From CBCYMI01 sp965183855 (lineage in GTDB: Bacteria > Pseudomonadota > Alphaproteobacteria > Caulobacterales > Maricaulaceae): a DNA stretch of 64,000 bases. The translations under genes were made by a program, and so were the position numbers. Shown here piece after piece: positions 28,930 through 38,687 of the stretch. Under the pieces are notes generated by a model. That model was not told where the DNA came from and searched no databases. It was given only the letters and a program-made list of their open reading frames with translations. Where the stretch lies: assembly GCA_965183855.1 (NCBI GenBank), contig CBCYMI010000008.1, positions 48,848 through 112,847 of the forward strand. Direction: 5' to 3'. Positions within the stretch are counted from its first letter, which is position 1; each line of letters begins with the position of its first letter.

Positions 28930-29649
28930 ATGATTCTGGATCCATCAAATTCTGATATTAATCAACAAAAAGAGATTTCTGAGATTCAAGATCGTTTTAA
29001 AAACGTGTATACTAAACTCAACCTGCTTATAAAACATAGAAATCAACAAACCAAACAACCCGTCAAGCTCATTGCTGTCTCTAAATATCAACCCATTTAT
29101 AAAATCAAAGCTGCACTTGATATAGGACATCGAGTGTTTGGAGAAAATCAATTACAAGAGGCTCTTCGAAAATGGACTCACTTAAAAGAACAATATTCGG
29201 ATATTGAACTTCACTTTATAGGTAAAATACAAACCAATAAACTTAAACATATTGTTCGTTTTTTTGATGTTATTCATAGTGTTGACCGAATCAAAATATT
29301 AAAACCACTTGCTGAAGAAATGAAAAAAACTCAGAAATTTCCAATTCTTTATGTTCAGGTTAATACAGGGAAAGAACATCAAAAAAATGGTGTTTTTCCA
29401 GATGAAATTGATCGTTTTTTAGAAGAAATGAAAACAGAATACGGTCTTATTCCTAAAGGATTAATGGTATTACCTCCTATTGAAGAGAATCCAAAAACGC
29501 ATTTTCTAAAACTCCAAACGATTGCAAAAAGAAACAAACTTTCTCATTTATCAATGGGAATGAGTGCAGATTATGAGACAGCAGTTTTAACTGGATCAAC
29601 AGAAATTCGATTAGGATCAATATTGTTTGGAAGCCGTAAAACAGAATAA
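28930..29649 (+). CDS. YggS/PLPBP family pyridoxal-phosphate homeostasis protein
   Basis: This PLP-binding TIM-barrel protein is not an enzyme with a known reaction; it regulates vitamin B6 and amino-acid balance. The PLP lysine is in VKLIAVSKYQP, followed by GHRVFGENQLQEA, the LHFIGKIQTNK segment and the C-terminal SMGMSADYETA and STEIRLGSILFGSR. It has 239 residues. It is divergent from the ThiE-like gene and convergent with the L,D-transpeptidase-like gene. Confidence 0.94.
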   Translation: MILDPSNSDINQQKEISEIQDRFKNVYTKLNLLIKHRNQQTKQPVKLIAVSKYQPIYKIKAALDIGHRVFGENQLQEALRKWTHLKEQYSDIELHFIGKIQTNKLKHIVRFFDVIHSVDRIKILKPLAEEMKKTQKFPILYVQVNTGKEHQKNGVFPDEIDRFLEEMKTEYGLIPKGLMVLPPIEENPKTHFLKLQTIAKRNKLSHLSMGMSADYETAVLTGSTEIRLGSILFGSRKTE

Positions 29650-29783
29650 AATCAGACTTTGTTAAAAAACTGTGTTTCTGGTTATATTCTTTTCCTGCCA
29701 ACAAAAACAAATATAAGTTATAACCTATTGAAAACTTCATTCTTTCTGTTTTTTGAAAAAAAACATTGGTTGTATTCTAGTAA

Positions 29784-30521
29784 TTAATAATAAGCATTGG
29801 AAGACACGTTCAAAATTTCAACATAACTTTCTGTCGAAAGATGATTTACCATATCCAGAGCTAAGCGTTTTGATATAGCAACGCATCCTTTTGTTGGTTT
29901 CCAGTCATTTAAAACCATGGATTTATATAAAGGCAAATAGGTTTTATCTTTTGGGAGTGAAGATACTTGATTAATATCCATTCTTTCTTCTTGATCTAAA
30001 ATCGGGTCTGAATGAAGAACAGGATTTATTTTAGTCTCTTTGATTTCTGAAATGCCTTGTTTTGAAAAAAACCCTTTTTTTGTTTTTTGTTTGAAATATA
30101 TAGAATCAGTCTGCGCTTTACGATTAGCAATATGTAAAAAAATAGCGCTTCCTTTTCCAGAAAATATCGGATTCCTGTTATAACCTAAAACAAAAATAAT
30201 ATCATAGAGCGGATCTTCACGCCATAGTTTTTCTGCGCTTGCAGAAAAAGGAAATTGTATTTTTTTATTATAATTTTTATGGTTCGAATCATCGCACCAG
30301 CCATCCATCGTCTTAATTGAAGATATTGGCAAATTAGAATTTAACTCTCCTAATCTATCTTTCCGATATAAAATTTCTTCTATTCTCCAACAGCCAATTG
30401 GTGTTACAAAATCACCCTCTTGCTTGTTTTTAGCTTCTATAAGACCGTTTTCACCTATAATACAAGGATAAATCTTACCTTTCCATGCTAAACAAGAATT
30501 TGCAAAAACAATAATTTTCAT
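29784..30521 (-). CDS. L,D-transpeptidase (YkuD) family protein with a large internal insertion
   Basis: YkuD-fold proteins make 3-3 peptidoglycan cross-links or trim cell-wall peptides. The N-terminal GDFVTPIGCWRI and the catalytic-site pieces are present: GSAIFLHIA (His at about residue 130) and TKGCVAISKRLALDM (Cys at about residue 213). In the family these two motifs are usually separated by only about 15 residues. Here about 65 polar residues (including DQEERMDINQ) lie between them, without a frameshift. There is no obvious signal peptide. The gene is divergent from an OmpR-type regulator 76 bp away. Activity cannot be judged from sequence. Confidence 0.82.
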   Translation of the reverse strand: MKIIVFANSCLAWKGKIYPCIIGENGLIEAKNKQEGDFVTPIGCWRIEEILYRKDRLGELNSNLPISSIKTMDGWCDDSNHKNYNKKIQFPFSASAEKLWREDPLYDIIFVLGYNRNPIFSGKGSAIFLHIANRKAQTDSIYFKQKTKKGFFSKQGISEIKETKINPVLHSDPILDQEERMDINQVSSLPKDKTYLPLYKSMVLNDWKPTKGCVAISKRLALDMVNHLSTESYVEILNVSSNAYY

Positions 30522-30597
30522 ATTAAATAATACCCTTTATTAACATTGTTTTATTTCTCGATTTTCAAAACTGCTATATTGGTGCATTTATAAATGC

Positions 30598-31281
30598 ATG
30601 ACTTTAAACAAACTTTTGATTATTGACGATGATGATGTGCTCAGAGAGGAATTAGCTGAGCAATTCAAATTCTATGAGAATTTCCTTGTTGTGACAACAG
30701 CCACAGCAACAGAAGGACTTGAATTGTTAAACAAGCATTACTTTAATCTGATTATTCTTGATATTAATCTTCCTGATTATGATGGTCATGAAATCTGCCG
30801 TAGAATTAGAAAAAATGGAATAAATATCCCAATCATTATGTTAACAGGTGCAGATGGAGTATCAGATGAAATTCTGAGTCTTGAATCAGGCGCAAATGAT
30901 TATATTTCAAAACCGTTTAAGCTCGCTATTTTATTAGCTCGCATACGGGCACATATGCGCTCTTATGAACAATCCGAAGATGCTATTTTTCAAATCGGAC
31001 CATATGCATTTTTACCTGCATTAAAACTATTGAATTTTGAAGATGGGAAAAAAATACGTCTTACAGAAAAAGAATCCAGCATTTTAAAATATCTCTATAA
31101 GGCAAAAGGAAAAACAGTTACACGAGAAGAACTATTATTGGAGATATGGGGGTATAATTCTTTGGTTACAACACACACTCTGGAAACTCATATCTACAGA
31201 CTTAGACAAAAAATAGAGCCCGAATCATCTGCAGCTTCTTATCTTCTAACAGAATCTGGAGGCTATCGTCTATCTTCCTAA
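30598..31281 (+). CDS. OmpR-family response regulator
   Basis: This is a two-component response regulator. The receiver has the acidic pocket LLIIDDDDVLREE, phosphoacceptor Asp in LIILDINLPDYDG, and the conserved MLTGADG Thr and ISKPFK Lys. The C-terminal winged helix contains RLTEKESSILKYL, VTREELLLEIWGY and THTLETHIYRLRQKIEP. It has 227 residues. No kinase gene is adjacent: the nearest is the hybrid kinase at 33055-35034 on the other strand. Its target genes are unknown. Confidence 0.95.
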   Translation: MTLNKLLIIDDDDVLREELAEQFKFYENFLVVTTATATEGLELLNKHYFNLIILDINLPDYDGHEICRRIRKNGINIPIIMLTGADGVSDEILSLESGANDYISKPFKLAILLARIRAHMRSYEQSEDAIFQIGPYAFLPALKLLNFEDGKKIRLTEKESSILKYLYKAKGKTVTREELLLEIWGYNSLVTTHTLETHIYRLRQKIEPESSAASYLLTESGGYRLSS

Positions 31282-31434
31282 CTCCAATCAAATCAAGTAT
31301 TAAGGATTTGCTTTTCTTGTTAAGCATCAGAAAAAGTGGGGAGTCTTAGTAGATAATATATTTAGAAGATGGATCTAGATATCCAAACATGTCAGATTTA
31401 TCGTATGAAAAAAAATATTGTAAATAAAGTGTTT

Positions 31435-32075
31435 TAAGAAATCTAGCTTAGTTGAGCTGTTTATTGCAGATGTAATAGCGAAAAACAGCATAAGGTTTGG
31501 CAAGATCACTTGGTGATACGTTTTACCATAAGATTTAAGAAATAATCTCTTTTAAACTTGAAAATGAAACCCTTATTTATAGTGAAACAGGGCGTGATGA
31601 ATTTTATTTTGATAGAGCTTACAAAGGGAAATCATCGCAAAAGAACGGCAGGAAAACCAGCTGTTTTCGATTTGTTAAATCCCCGTAGAAAAATCTATAC
31701 AAAAGCGATTACTCCATCAAGATAAGCTGTCTTTGACGTGCTAAAACCTGGTGAAAAAATCTACACAAAAATGATTGCAGATGCTTCCAGCAATACATTT
31801 TATTCCAGTTATAAAAAATAAAACTCTATTGGATTTTTTACATATATGGATAGCTCACAAGTATATGAGGTATTGGATATGCATTTTACCATTATTGGAT
31901 CAATCAGAGTCAATGATTTGCAAATAAGAAAACTCATATCAATAGGATTGAGAAATTCTGGAAACAGGCAAAGCCTTATTTACACAAAGATAACGATATT
32001 CTAAAAGAACCCTTTCATTTGTTCTTGAAAGAGTGTGAATTTAAAATTAGCTTCGAGATTTTGAAATCAGCACGT
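31435..32075 (+). mobile_element. IS1595-family transposase relic (plus strand)
   Basis: Fragments in three frames match an IS1595-type transposase in order: AELFIADVIAKN near 31450, ETGRDEFYFDRAYKGKSSQ with GRKTSC (about 31590-31660), VLKPGEKIYTKMIADASS (about 31740-31790), then HINRIEKFWKQAKPYLHKDNDILKEPFHLFLKECEF around 31945-32045 (quoted in part: EPFHLFLKECEF). Many stops separate them. Two similar blocks at about 31660-31720 and 31730-31790 suggest an internal tandem duplication that later diverged. I could not define the ends. The stretch 31282-31434 shows nothing else. Confidence 0.78.
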
Positions 32076-32214
32076 TAATATATTTAAAAAATGAAAAAAA
32101 GAATATCCTGTCTAGACCAATCTCAAAATTAAATATATCAGACTGAAAATTCAAAAACAGCTCCTGACTATTTAAAAATATCGCTTTATGTTTTTATAAA
32201 AACAAACATCAAAG

Positions 32215-32880
32215 AATTCGATAAAGAATAAAATAAAGCGATCATTCATCGAGCTTTAATAGATAGTTTAATCGCACGATGGGTTGGGCTGTTTTAGGTA
32301 TTGTTTGGATTCCATTATGAAATTCAAACGCATCTTTTTTCAAAAACAAGAAGCGTTGTTTTTGAACTGTTTCATTGTATTTTTTAATCACTCTTTTAGA
32401 TTATAACTGGAAAGTTCCAATCTCGTTTCTAATATTGTTTATATGGGTATTATGGAGCGCATGATTAATGTACAATGTGATGAAATCTTGCGACATTTAA
32501 ACGTATATAGCTTACAATACGAGCCCGTACAAACAATGCTGTCAGCTCGTATTTTCTGCCAAATTATTGGTATTAATGTGTCACGCCTGATATCTGTGAA
32601 CAATTTTTGTATAGATGTTTTCTCCACGTTTAAATAAGCTAAACACAAGAGTCTTTCTACCACACTCTTGTTACGTTTTCTTTTCCTTATACCCTAAAAA
32701 CAAGTCTTGTCAGGCTTTTCTTCATCCCTTACAAATATTTCTTTTTAGCTATCAAAACAAGCGTGATTGCTTGCCTTGTTTTACTGCAAACATACGGTAC
32801 TATTTTACGGAACACTCACCATATTAGTCGTAAAACAAGCCTGTAAGTTCAAGCATGAAACGTTCAAATAAATCGCATTG
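32215..32880 (-). mobile_element. IS1595-family transposase relic (minus strand)
   Basis: On the minus strand, pieces of an IS1595-type transposase can be read, for example RKRKRNKSVVERLLCLAYLN and TDIRRDTLIPIIWQKIRADSI, corresponding to the family's GKxKRGRG...VFGLLKR and DTLxPIIxxKVxPDSIVYTD segments. An upstream fragment (about 32820-32880) resembles the N-terminal region. The frame has stops and shifts. It lies opposite in orientation to the relic at 31435-32075; I could not tell whether they are parts of one rearranged element. Confidence 0.65.
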
Positions 32881-33054
32881 CGTTTTTTCAGATAAATTAT
32901 AATAGGAGATTTCATAAAAAGGAAGGGATTGCTTTATAGATCAAGTCTAATATATAAGATTATCTATTAAATTCCCCATAAAATATTGTGTTTTAATCGT
33001 ACTGAAATCAGTTTATATTTGCCAGAATAAAGAGAAAAAACCTGTTTCTTTGAA

Positions 33055-35034
33055 CTAGATAGATCCTTCCTTTTTATAAGCTGGTTCCTTACCTGAATTT
33101 TTATCTATTCTCTGTTCTTTTTTAATTTTTGAAGAAACTTCATTTAATATCGCATAAAGCTCTTTTGGTCTGATTGGTTTTGCAATACAGCCATCCATTC
33201 CCGCATTTTTGTATTCAGAAATATGATCTGTTTGTGCATTCGCTGTTAATGCATAAATTGGGGTTTTTTCTAAATCATTTTTCTGTTCTATTTTTCTAAT
33301 TTCTCTTGTTGCATCCAGCCCATCCATCACAGGCATACGAGCATCCATTAAAATTAAATCAAACTTTTCTTCTTTCCATAATTGAATCGCATTAACGCCA
33401 TTATCTGCAAATACGAGGTTTGCTTCTGATCTTGCCAATAACGCTTTAAGAACTAGCTGGTTATTAATTTGATCTTCTGCCGCTAAAATTTTTAATCCTT
33501 TTATTAAACAAATCTCAATATTTTTTGACGCTTCTTCTGTTTTAAGTGCAAGTTTCATCACAGGAATTTCAAAAGAAAAAATCGAGCCTTTGCCTGGCAC
33601 GCTTTTAACATTTAGGCAACCTTCCATTAATTCTACCAAATTTTTGCAAATCGTAAGACCAAGACCTGAACCTCCATATTTTCTCGTTGTTGAAATATCT
33701 GCCTGTGTGAATGTATTAAAAATTGTTTCAAGCTTTGTTTCTGGAATTCCAATTCCCGTATCTTCAACCTTAAACTGTAAAATAGGAGATTTTGAAAGAT
33801 TTATTGGATTTTCCAGTAATTCTACAGATATAGAAATACTGCCTTTTTCGGTAAATTTTATTGCATTATTCATTAAATTCGTTAGCACTTGTCGAATTCT
33901 TAAAATATCTCCTTTAAAATTATACTGCTTGCTATTTTCCGAGATTTTAAAATCAATACGGAGTTTTTTCTTTCTGGCTTCTGTTCCAAACAAGGGTCTG
34001 ATTGTATTGAAAACCTCTTTAATATTAAATTCAACCTTCTCTATGGTCATTTTACCTGACTCTATTTTTGATAAATCAAGAATATCGTCTAGAATATTTC
34101 GTAATCCATCTCCTGATTGTTGAATAACATCAACCATGGTTTTTTGTCGTTCATCAAGCGCTGTATGATCTAATGCTGCTGCCATACCCAAAACACCATT
34201 CAAAGGCGTTCTTATTTCATGGCTCATTGCTGCCAGAAAAGCACTTTTAGCAATATTTGCTTGTTCTGCCTGTCTTGTTTTCTCCACAAGTTCTTTTGTT
34301 CTTTCCTTAACACGCTCTTCCAGCCTGGTTTTATGAAGATTAAGTTCATGTCCAGTTATTTCTAGTCGTTTTGATTGATCTCTTTGGTTAAACCATAATA
34401 ACATCCAAAGCCCAACATTCATTAATAATCCAAGAATAGAAAATGTCAGACTCATATTAATATGATATTTTGCGCTATCAATCTCAACATCTATGTTTTG
34501 CTTGATAAGAGCATCATATTTACGCGTTGCATCCACATAAAGATTTTTATTTCTTATATATTCATCACTGTTTAATAGCTTTCTTGCCCGGGCCAGTTCT
34601 TTTTTTTCAATGGCTTTAAAAGCTGCGCCTTCAAGAGAAACCAAACGCTTATTTGCTTCATTAACCTGATCCATATATAAATAAGTTTCCATTGTATGTG
34701 CATAAACACGAGCCCTTGCGAGTGCAGCATCAAGCTCTGGTGCGTGCGCATTATATTTAGCTTGCCAGCGTTCTCTTCCTGTAATTGCTGCCATTCGTGC
34801 AGAATTTGTCATTATTTCATCTAATAATGTAATCTGTGTAGAAAGTTGTTCATAATTATGGAGATTTTCAAAATTCCTTGAAATATCCTGTTGAGCCTGC
34901 CAATTATAGCTAACAACACTTATAACCGTCATAATGGTTAAAATAAAAGCTGTAACAGAAAAACTGCCAATCGGTCTAAACAGTTTCAAAATAGACTTTT
35001 TTTTTAATAAATCCTGTTTTGATATAATATTCAT
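33055..35034 (-). CDS. Hybrid sensor histidine kinase with receiver domain
   Basis: This is a membrane-bound hybrid kinase. Residues about 20-42 and 195-216 look like transmembrane segments, flanking a helical periplasmic domain (about 150 residues). A coiled coil (LHKTRLEERVKERTKELVE) leads to the H-box MSHEIRTPLNGVLGMA. The ATPase has N-box NLMNNAIKFTE, G1 VEDTGIGIPE and G2 GSGLGLTICKNL. The C-terminal receiver has LILMDARMPVMDGLDATREI, with its Thr and Lys (ALTANA, IAKPIRP). There is no histidine phosphotransfer domain in the protein, so one must be supplied by another protein. It has 659 residues; the signal is unknown. IS relics lie downstream. Confidence 0.95.
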   Translation of the reverse strand: MNIISKQDLLKKKSILKLFRPIGSFSVTAFILTIMTVISVVSYNWQAQQDISRNFENLHNYEQLSTQITLLDEIMTNSARMAAITGRERWQAKYNAHAPELDAALARARVYAHTMETYLYMDQVNEANKRLVSLEGAAFKAIEKKELARARKLLNSDEYIRNKNLYVDATRKYDALIKQNIDVEIDSAKYHINMSLTFSILGLLMNVGLWMLLWFNQRDQSKRLEITGHELNLHKTRLEERVKERTKELVEKTRQAEQANIAKSAFLAAMSHEIRTPLNGVLGMAAALDHTALDERQKTMVDVIQQSGDGLRNILDDILDLSKIESGKMTIEKVEFNIKEVFNTIRPLFGTEARKKKLRIDFKISENSKQYNFKGDILRIRQVLTNLMNNAIKFTEKGSISISVELLENPINLSKSPILQFKVEDTGIGIPETKLETIFNTFTQADISTTRKYGGSGLGLTICKNLVELMEGCLNVKSVPGKGSIFSFEIPVMKLALKTEEASKNIEICLIKGLKILAAEDQINNQLVLKALLARSEANLVFADNGVNAIQLWKEEKFDLILMDARMPVMDGLDATREIRKIEQKNDLEKTPIYALTANAQTDHISEYKNAGMDGCIAKPIRPKELYAILNEVSSKIKKEQRIDKNSGKEPAYKKEGSI

Positions 35035-35237
35035 CTATGACAAAGCCTTCATCGTATAAACCCAAATTGTTTTAATAAATCTATTAAATAGAGAGGGTAA
35101 GAAAGAATTATAAAAAACCCTCTATCCCCTAGCCAAAGTCAAATGACTTTTCAATGATTTATTAAACTTCCAATACTCTATTTTCAGAGGTTGACATAAA
35201 GAAGAATATCATAAATTGTTTAACAAATAACAACATA

Positions 35238-36633
35238 TCACAATGGTTTAAATTGACATGTAAAATGTCTTAAAAAAGGTGTTTCCTTTGTAATTTTTAA
35301 ACCTTTCAAGGTTTTTGCTTTTGCCTTAATCTCAGCAAAAACTTCAATTAAATAATCCATATGTGATTGCGTATATAACCCTTCTTGGAAAAGCAAGCCT
35401 TAAAAGCTCCATCATGGCTGCTTCTTCGTGACCCTTTGCTTTGCGTCCATACATAACGCTTCCTATTTCACAACTTCGAATCCCACCTTCCAGATAAAGC
35501 GCCACAGCCAATGCCTGTCCTGGATATTGTAACGAAGGAATATGTGGTAAAAATGTCCGTGCATCAATAAAGCTTGCATGACCACCTGCTGGTTTAACAA
35601 TTGGTATTCCAAGTTTTTCTAGATTTTCACAAACATATTCTACACTTCTTATTCTATACGTTAAATAGGATTCATCAATGATCTCCTCAATTCCTTTGGC
35701 AATTGCCTCCATATCTCTGCCTGCCAACCCTCCATATGTTGGAAAGCCTTCTGTAACAATCAAACGACTTCTTGCCATACGAGCCAGTTCATCATTATTT
35801 AAAGCAAGCCAACCTCCAATATTTGCAAAACCATCCTTTTTAGCTGACATTGTCATTCCATCTGCATATGAAAAGATTTCACGTACAATATCTTTAATCG
35901 TTCGGTCTTTTTGACCTTTTTCTCGCTGCTTAATTAAATATGCATTTTCTGCAAATCGACACCCATCAATTAAAAAAGGAATTTTATACTGTTTGGCGCG
36001 TTCTGATATAGCGCGAATATTCTCAAGACTTACTGGCTGACCTCCTCCTGCATTATTGGTAATAGTAACCATAATACACGGTGTTTGTTTATGGTTTTCT
36101 TTCAAAAACAAATCCAGTTTATCTAAATCAATATTTCCTTTAAATGGATGAATTTTAAAGGGTTGTTTCCCTTCTTCAATAACAAGATCAACAGCTTTTG
36201 CACCTGTCATTTCAATATTGGCTCGTGTTGTATCAAAATGGGCGTTTGAAGGAATTTTCTTGGATTTTCCTCCCAGAATAGAAAATAAAATCGCTTCTGC
36301 TGCTCTTCCTTGATGTGTTGGAATAATATGTTTAAAGGGCATTAAGTTTTGTATCGCTGATTGAAAATTATAAAATGATCTAGCGCCTGCATAGGATTCA
36401 TCACCTTCTGAAAGTGCCGCCCATTGTGATGCACTCATTGCTGAAAAACCAGAATCGGTTAATAAGTCAAGAATAACATTTTTTGATTCAAGTGCAAAAA
36501 GATTATAATGAGCTTTCTTTAAAAAACCTGCTCTTTGCTGATATGTTGTGATTTGAATAGGCTCAACCGCTTTAATTCGAAAAGGTTCTATAATTGTCTT
36601 AAATCGTACCGTTTCTTTTTTTTTTCTATTCAT
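35238..36633 (-). pseudogene. tnaA: Tryptophanase with a single-base frameshift near the C-terminus
   Basis: Tryptophanase (PLP-dependent) splits tryptophan into indole, pyruvate and ammonia. The frame from 36633 has IPTHQGRAAEAI, the PLP lysine in MSAKKDG, ITNNAGGGQPVS, CRFAENAYLIKQRE and EGFPTYGGLAG. After LRLAFPRR it runs into YAITYGLFN and stops at 35344. Reading one frame over gives YTQSHMDYLIEVFAEIKAK and then LRHFTCQFKPL with a stop at 35238-35240, the expected tryptophanase C-terminus. The shift maps to the CCC run at 35379-35381 (GGG on the coding strand); removing one base restores a 464-residue protein. YTQSHMD argues for tryptophanase, not tyrosine phenol-lyase. AAGGAG precedes the ATG. 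It could be a real mutation or a sequencing error. Confidence 0.9.
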
Positions 36634-36921
36634 CTTTTACTCCTTTAAAAACCAAATCTTTAAAAATTTAAACAAAGGGTTCTCGTTTCAAATCCGACAA
36701 TGACCAAAACAAAGATAGCTCTTTATATCTTTCATGTCTAAATATTCAAAATAAATCGATTTATATCTTCATCTGGATTTGAAATACCAAGATTTAAATC
36801 CTTATTTTTAAAGGTTTTTATGGCTAAATTCTATTTTAGAAAGGAAAATTATATGTTTTTATCTCTGTTTTTTTAGACGTTTAATCATATAAAGCTTATC
36901 AAAAATAAACATTATATTTGT

Positions 36922-36941
36922 ATGTTTTATATATAAAACAT
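36922..36941. promoter_or_regulatory. 20-bp perfect palindrome between tnaA and an AGCS symporter gene
   Basis: ATGTTTTATATATAAAACAT is self-complementary over 20 bp. It lies in the 501-bp divergent gap (36634-37134) between tnaA (minus) and the first AGCS gene (plus), about 195 bp upstream of the latter and 290 bp from tnaA. Nothing else is evident in the gap, which is extremely AT-rich. It is a candidate operator for either gene, but A/T palindromes are common in such DNA. Confidence 0.35.
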
Positions 36942-37134
36942 GTAAGTAAACACACTCTACTTTTTTAGTAAAAACTGGCAATAAACAATCTTAAATGAAC
37001 TTTTTTAAAAAATTTTTTATATTATAAAAAATAAAGAATCATATTCTATAAAATAAAAAAATGAATTCTTTAAATTTATAAAATACAACTCTTATTCCTA
37101 CACAGCAATCCTAATTTTATATCTAATATATGAG

Positions 37135-38613
37135 ATGAGAATGGAATTCTTTTATTTTATATTAATCTTCCTAGAAAAAAAAATCATCTGGACGCCTGTT
37201 TTGGCGTTTGCGCTTTTGTCAACAGGGCTTTATTTAATGATACGCCTTCAGTTTATGCCTATCAGACAATTATTAAATGCGTTCCAGTTATTATTTAAAG
37301 GAAAAACAAAAGGAAAAGGTGAGATCTCACCAAGAGCCGCTTTATGTACAGCTCTTTCCGCAACTGTTGGAACAGGAAATATTGCAGGGGTTGCAACAGC
37401 CATCGCAATTGGAGGTCCAGGTGCTGTTTTCTGGATGTGGATAACTGCAATTTTAGGAATGGCAACCAAATATTCAGAATGCATGCTTGCTGTTAAATAT
37501 CGGGAAAAAAACCTTCATGGAGAATTCGTAGGAGGTCCCATGTATTATATAAAAAATGGTTTGGGAAAAAAATGGCTCTGGTTGGGATGTGTTTTTGCTT
37601 TTTGTGCCAGCATTGCTGGATTAGGAACAGGAAATCTTGTTCAATCTTATGAAGTTACCAAAGTAATTCACAAAAGTTTTAATATCCCTCCTTATATTAT
37701 AGGCTTGGTTTTATCCTGTATTGTTTTTTTTGTCATTATTGGGGGAATTAAAAGTATCGCATCCATTGCTTCAAAACTCGTTCCTTTAATGGCAATTATG
37801 TATTTTACAAGTGCTGTTTTTGTAATCATTTTAAATAAAAACCAGGTTCCAGATGCATTCACAATGATATTTTCTCATGCTTTTACAAACAGTGCTGCTA
37901 TTGGTGGTTTTTTAGGAGCCAGCTTTTTATTAACCATGCAAATGGGAGCTGACAGAGGTGTTTTTTCCAATGAAGCGGGACAGGGAACCGCACCCATTGC
38001 ACATGCTTCTGCTAAAACCAACAATCCAACACAGCAAGGATTAATAGCAATGCTTGGATGTTTTATTGATACTCTGGTAATTTGTACCTTAACTGCTTTA
38101 GTTATTTTAACCATGCCCCCTGTTTTTGAATTTGCTGGAGAGCTTCAACAATATGGTTATGCATCTCAAATTGGTGTAGAAGGAAGAACATCAGGAGCTT
38201 CTTTAACTTCAGAAGCTTTTGCTGCAGGTCTTTTACAAGCTGGAATAAAAAATGGTGAGTTTATTGTGATTATTTGCTTAAGTATTTTTGCCTTTACGAC
38301 AATTCTTGGGTGGGTTATTTATGGCGAACGATCTATCGAGTTCTTATTTGGCAATAAAGCGATTCTTCCTTATCGCTGTATATGGTGCTTGGTTAGTTTT
38401 TTAGGCTCTTCTTTGGTTTATATCAAGCACACACAGGGAAAAGGAATTGCCTGGTCAATTGCCTCTATCTCAAATGGAATCATGATTATACCTAATCTAC
38501 TCGCAATTATAATGCTTTCAGGAATCGTTGTGTATACAACACGAAATGCTGGACTTATACATCAATTTAGATTTTTTCAAAGAAAAAAACAGGTAGAAGA
38601 TATATCTAATTAA
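37135..38613 (+). CDS. Sodium:alanine/glycine symporter, AGCS family (paralogue 1)
   Basis: This inner-membrane secondary transporter imports small neutral amino acids (alanine or glycine) with Na+. Typical segments are LSATVGTGNIAGVATAIAIG, GGPMYYIKNGLGKKW, the IIGGIKSIASIASKLVPLMA segment and GADRGVFSNEAGQGTAPIAHA, with about ten hydrophobic helices. It has 492 residues. The first codons are ATGAGAATG; the second ATG (37141) has GAGATGAG upstream and may be the true start. It is strongly similar along its length to the gene at 39383, with an IS relic between them. Substrate specificity is not evident from sequence. Confidence 0.93.
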   Translation: MRMEFFYFILIFLEKKIIWTPVLAFALLSTGLYLMIRLQFMPIRQLLNAFQLLFKGKTKGKGEISPRAALCTALSATVGTGNIAGVATAIAIGGPGAVFWMWITAILGMATKYSECMLAVKYREKNLHGEFVGGPMYYIKNGLGKKWLWLGCVFAFCASIAGLGTGNLVQSYEVTKVIHKSFNIPPYIIGLVLSCIVFFVIIGGIKSIASIASKLVPLMAIMYFTSAVFVIILNKNQVPDAFTMIFSHAFTNSAAIGGFLGASFLLTMQMGADRGVFSNEAGQGTAPIAHASAKTNNPTQQGLIAMLGCFIDTLVICTLTALVILTMPPVFEFAGELQQYGYASQIGVEGRTSGASLTSEAFAAGLLQAGIKNGEFIVIICLSIFAFTTILGWVIYGERSIEFLFGNKAILPYRCIWCLVSFLGSSLVYIKHTQGKGIAWSIASISNGIMIIPNLLAIIMLSGIVVYTTRNAGLIHQFRFFQRKKQVEDISN

Positions 38614-38687
38614 CAAGCTATATTTTATCTTTAAGTATAAAATCAAGGCAAAATCTGATTTTGTTTATTTTTTAGATTCATCCTAAT

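Noticed and set aside
32443..32663. Short open frames on both strands near 32.5 kb
   Set aside because: They are pieces of the minus-strand transposase relic and its complement, not separate genes.
33590..34123. 177-residue open frame opposite the hybrid kinase
   Set aside because: It mirrors the kinase ATPase region; composition is Ser/Ile/Phe-rich as expected for an antisense frame.
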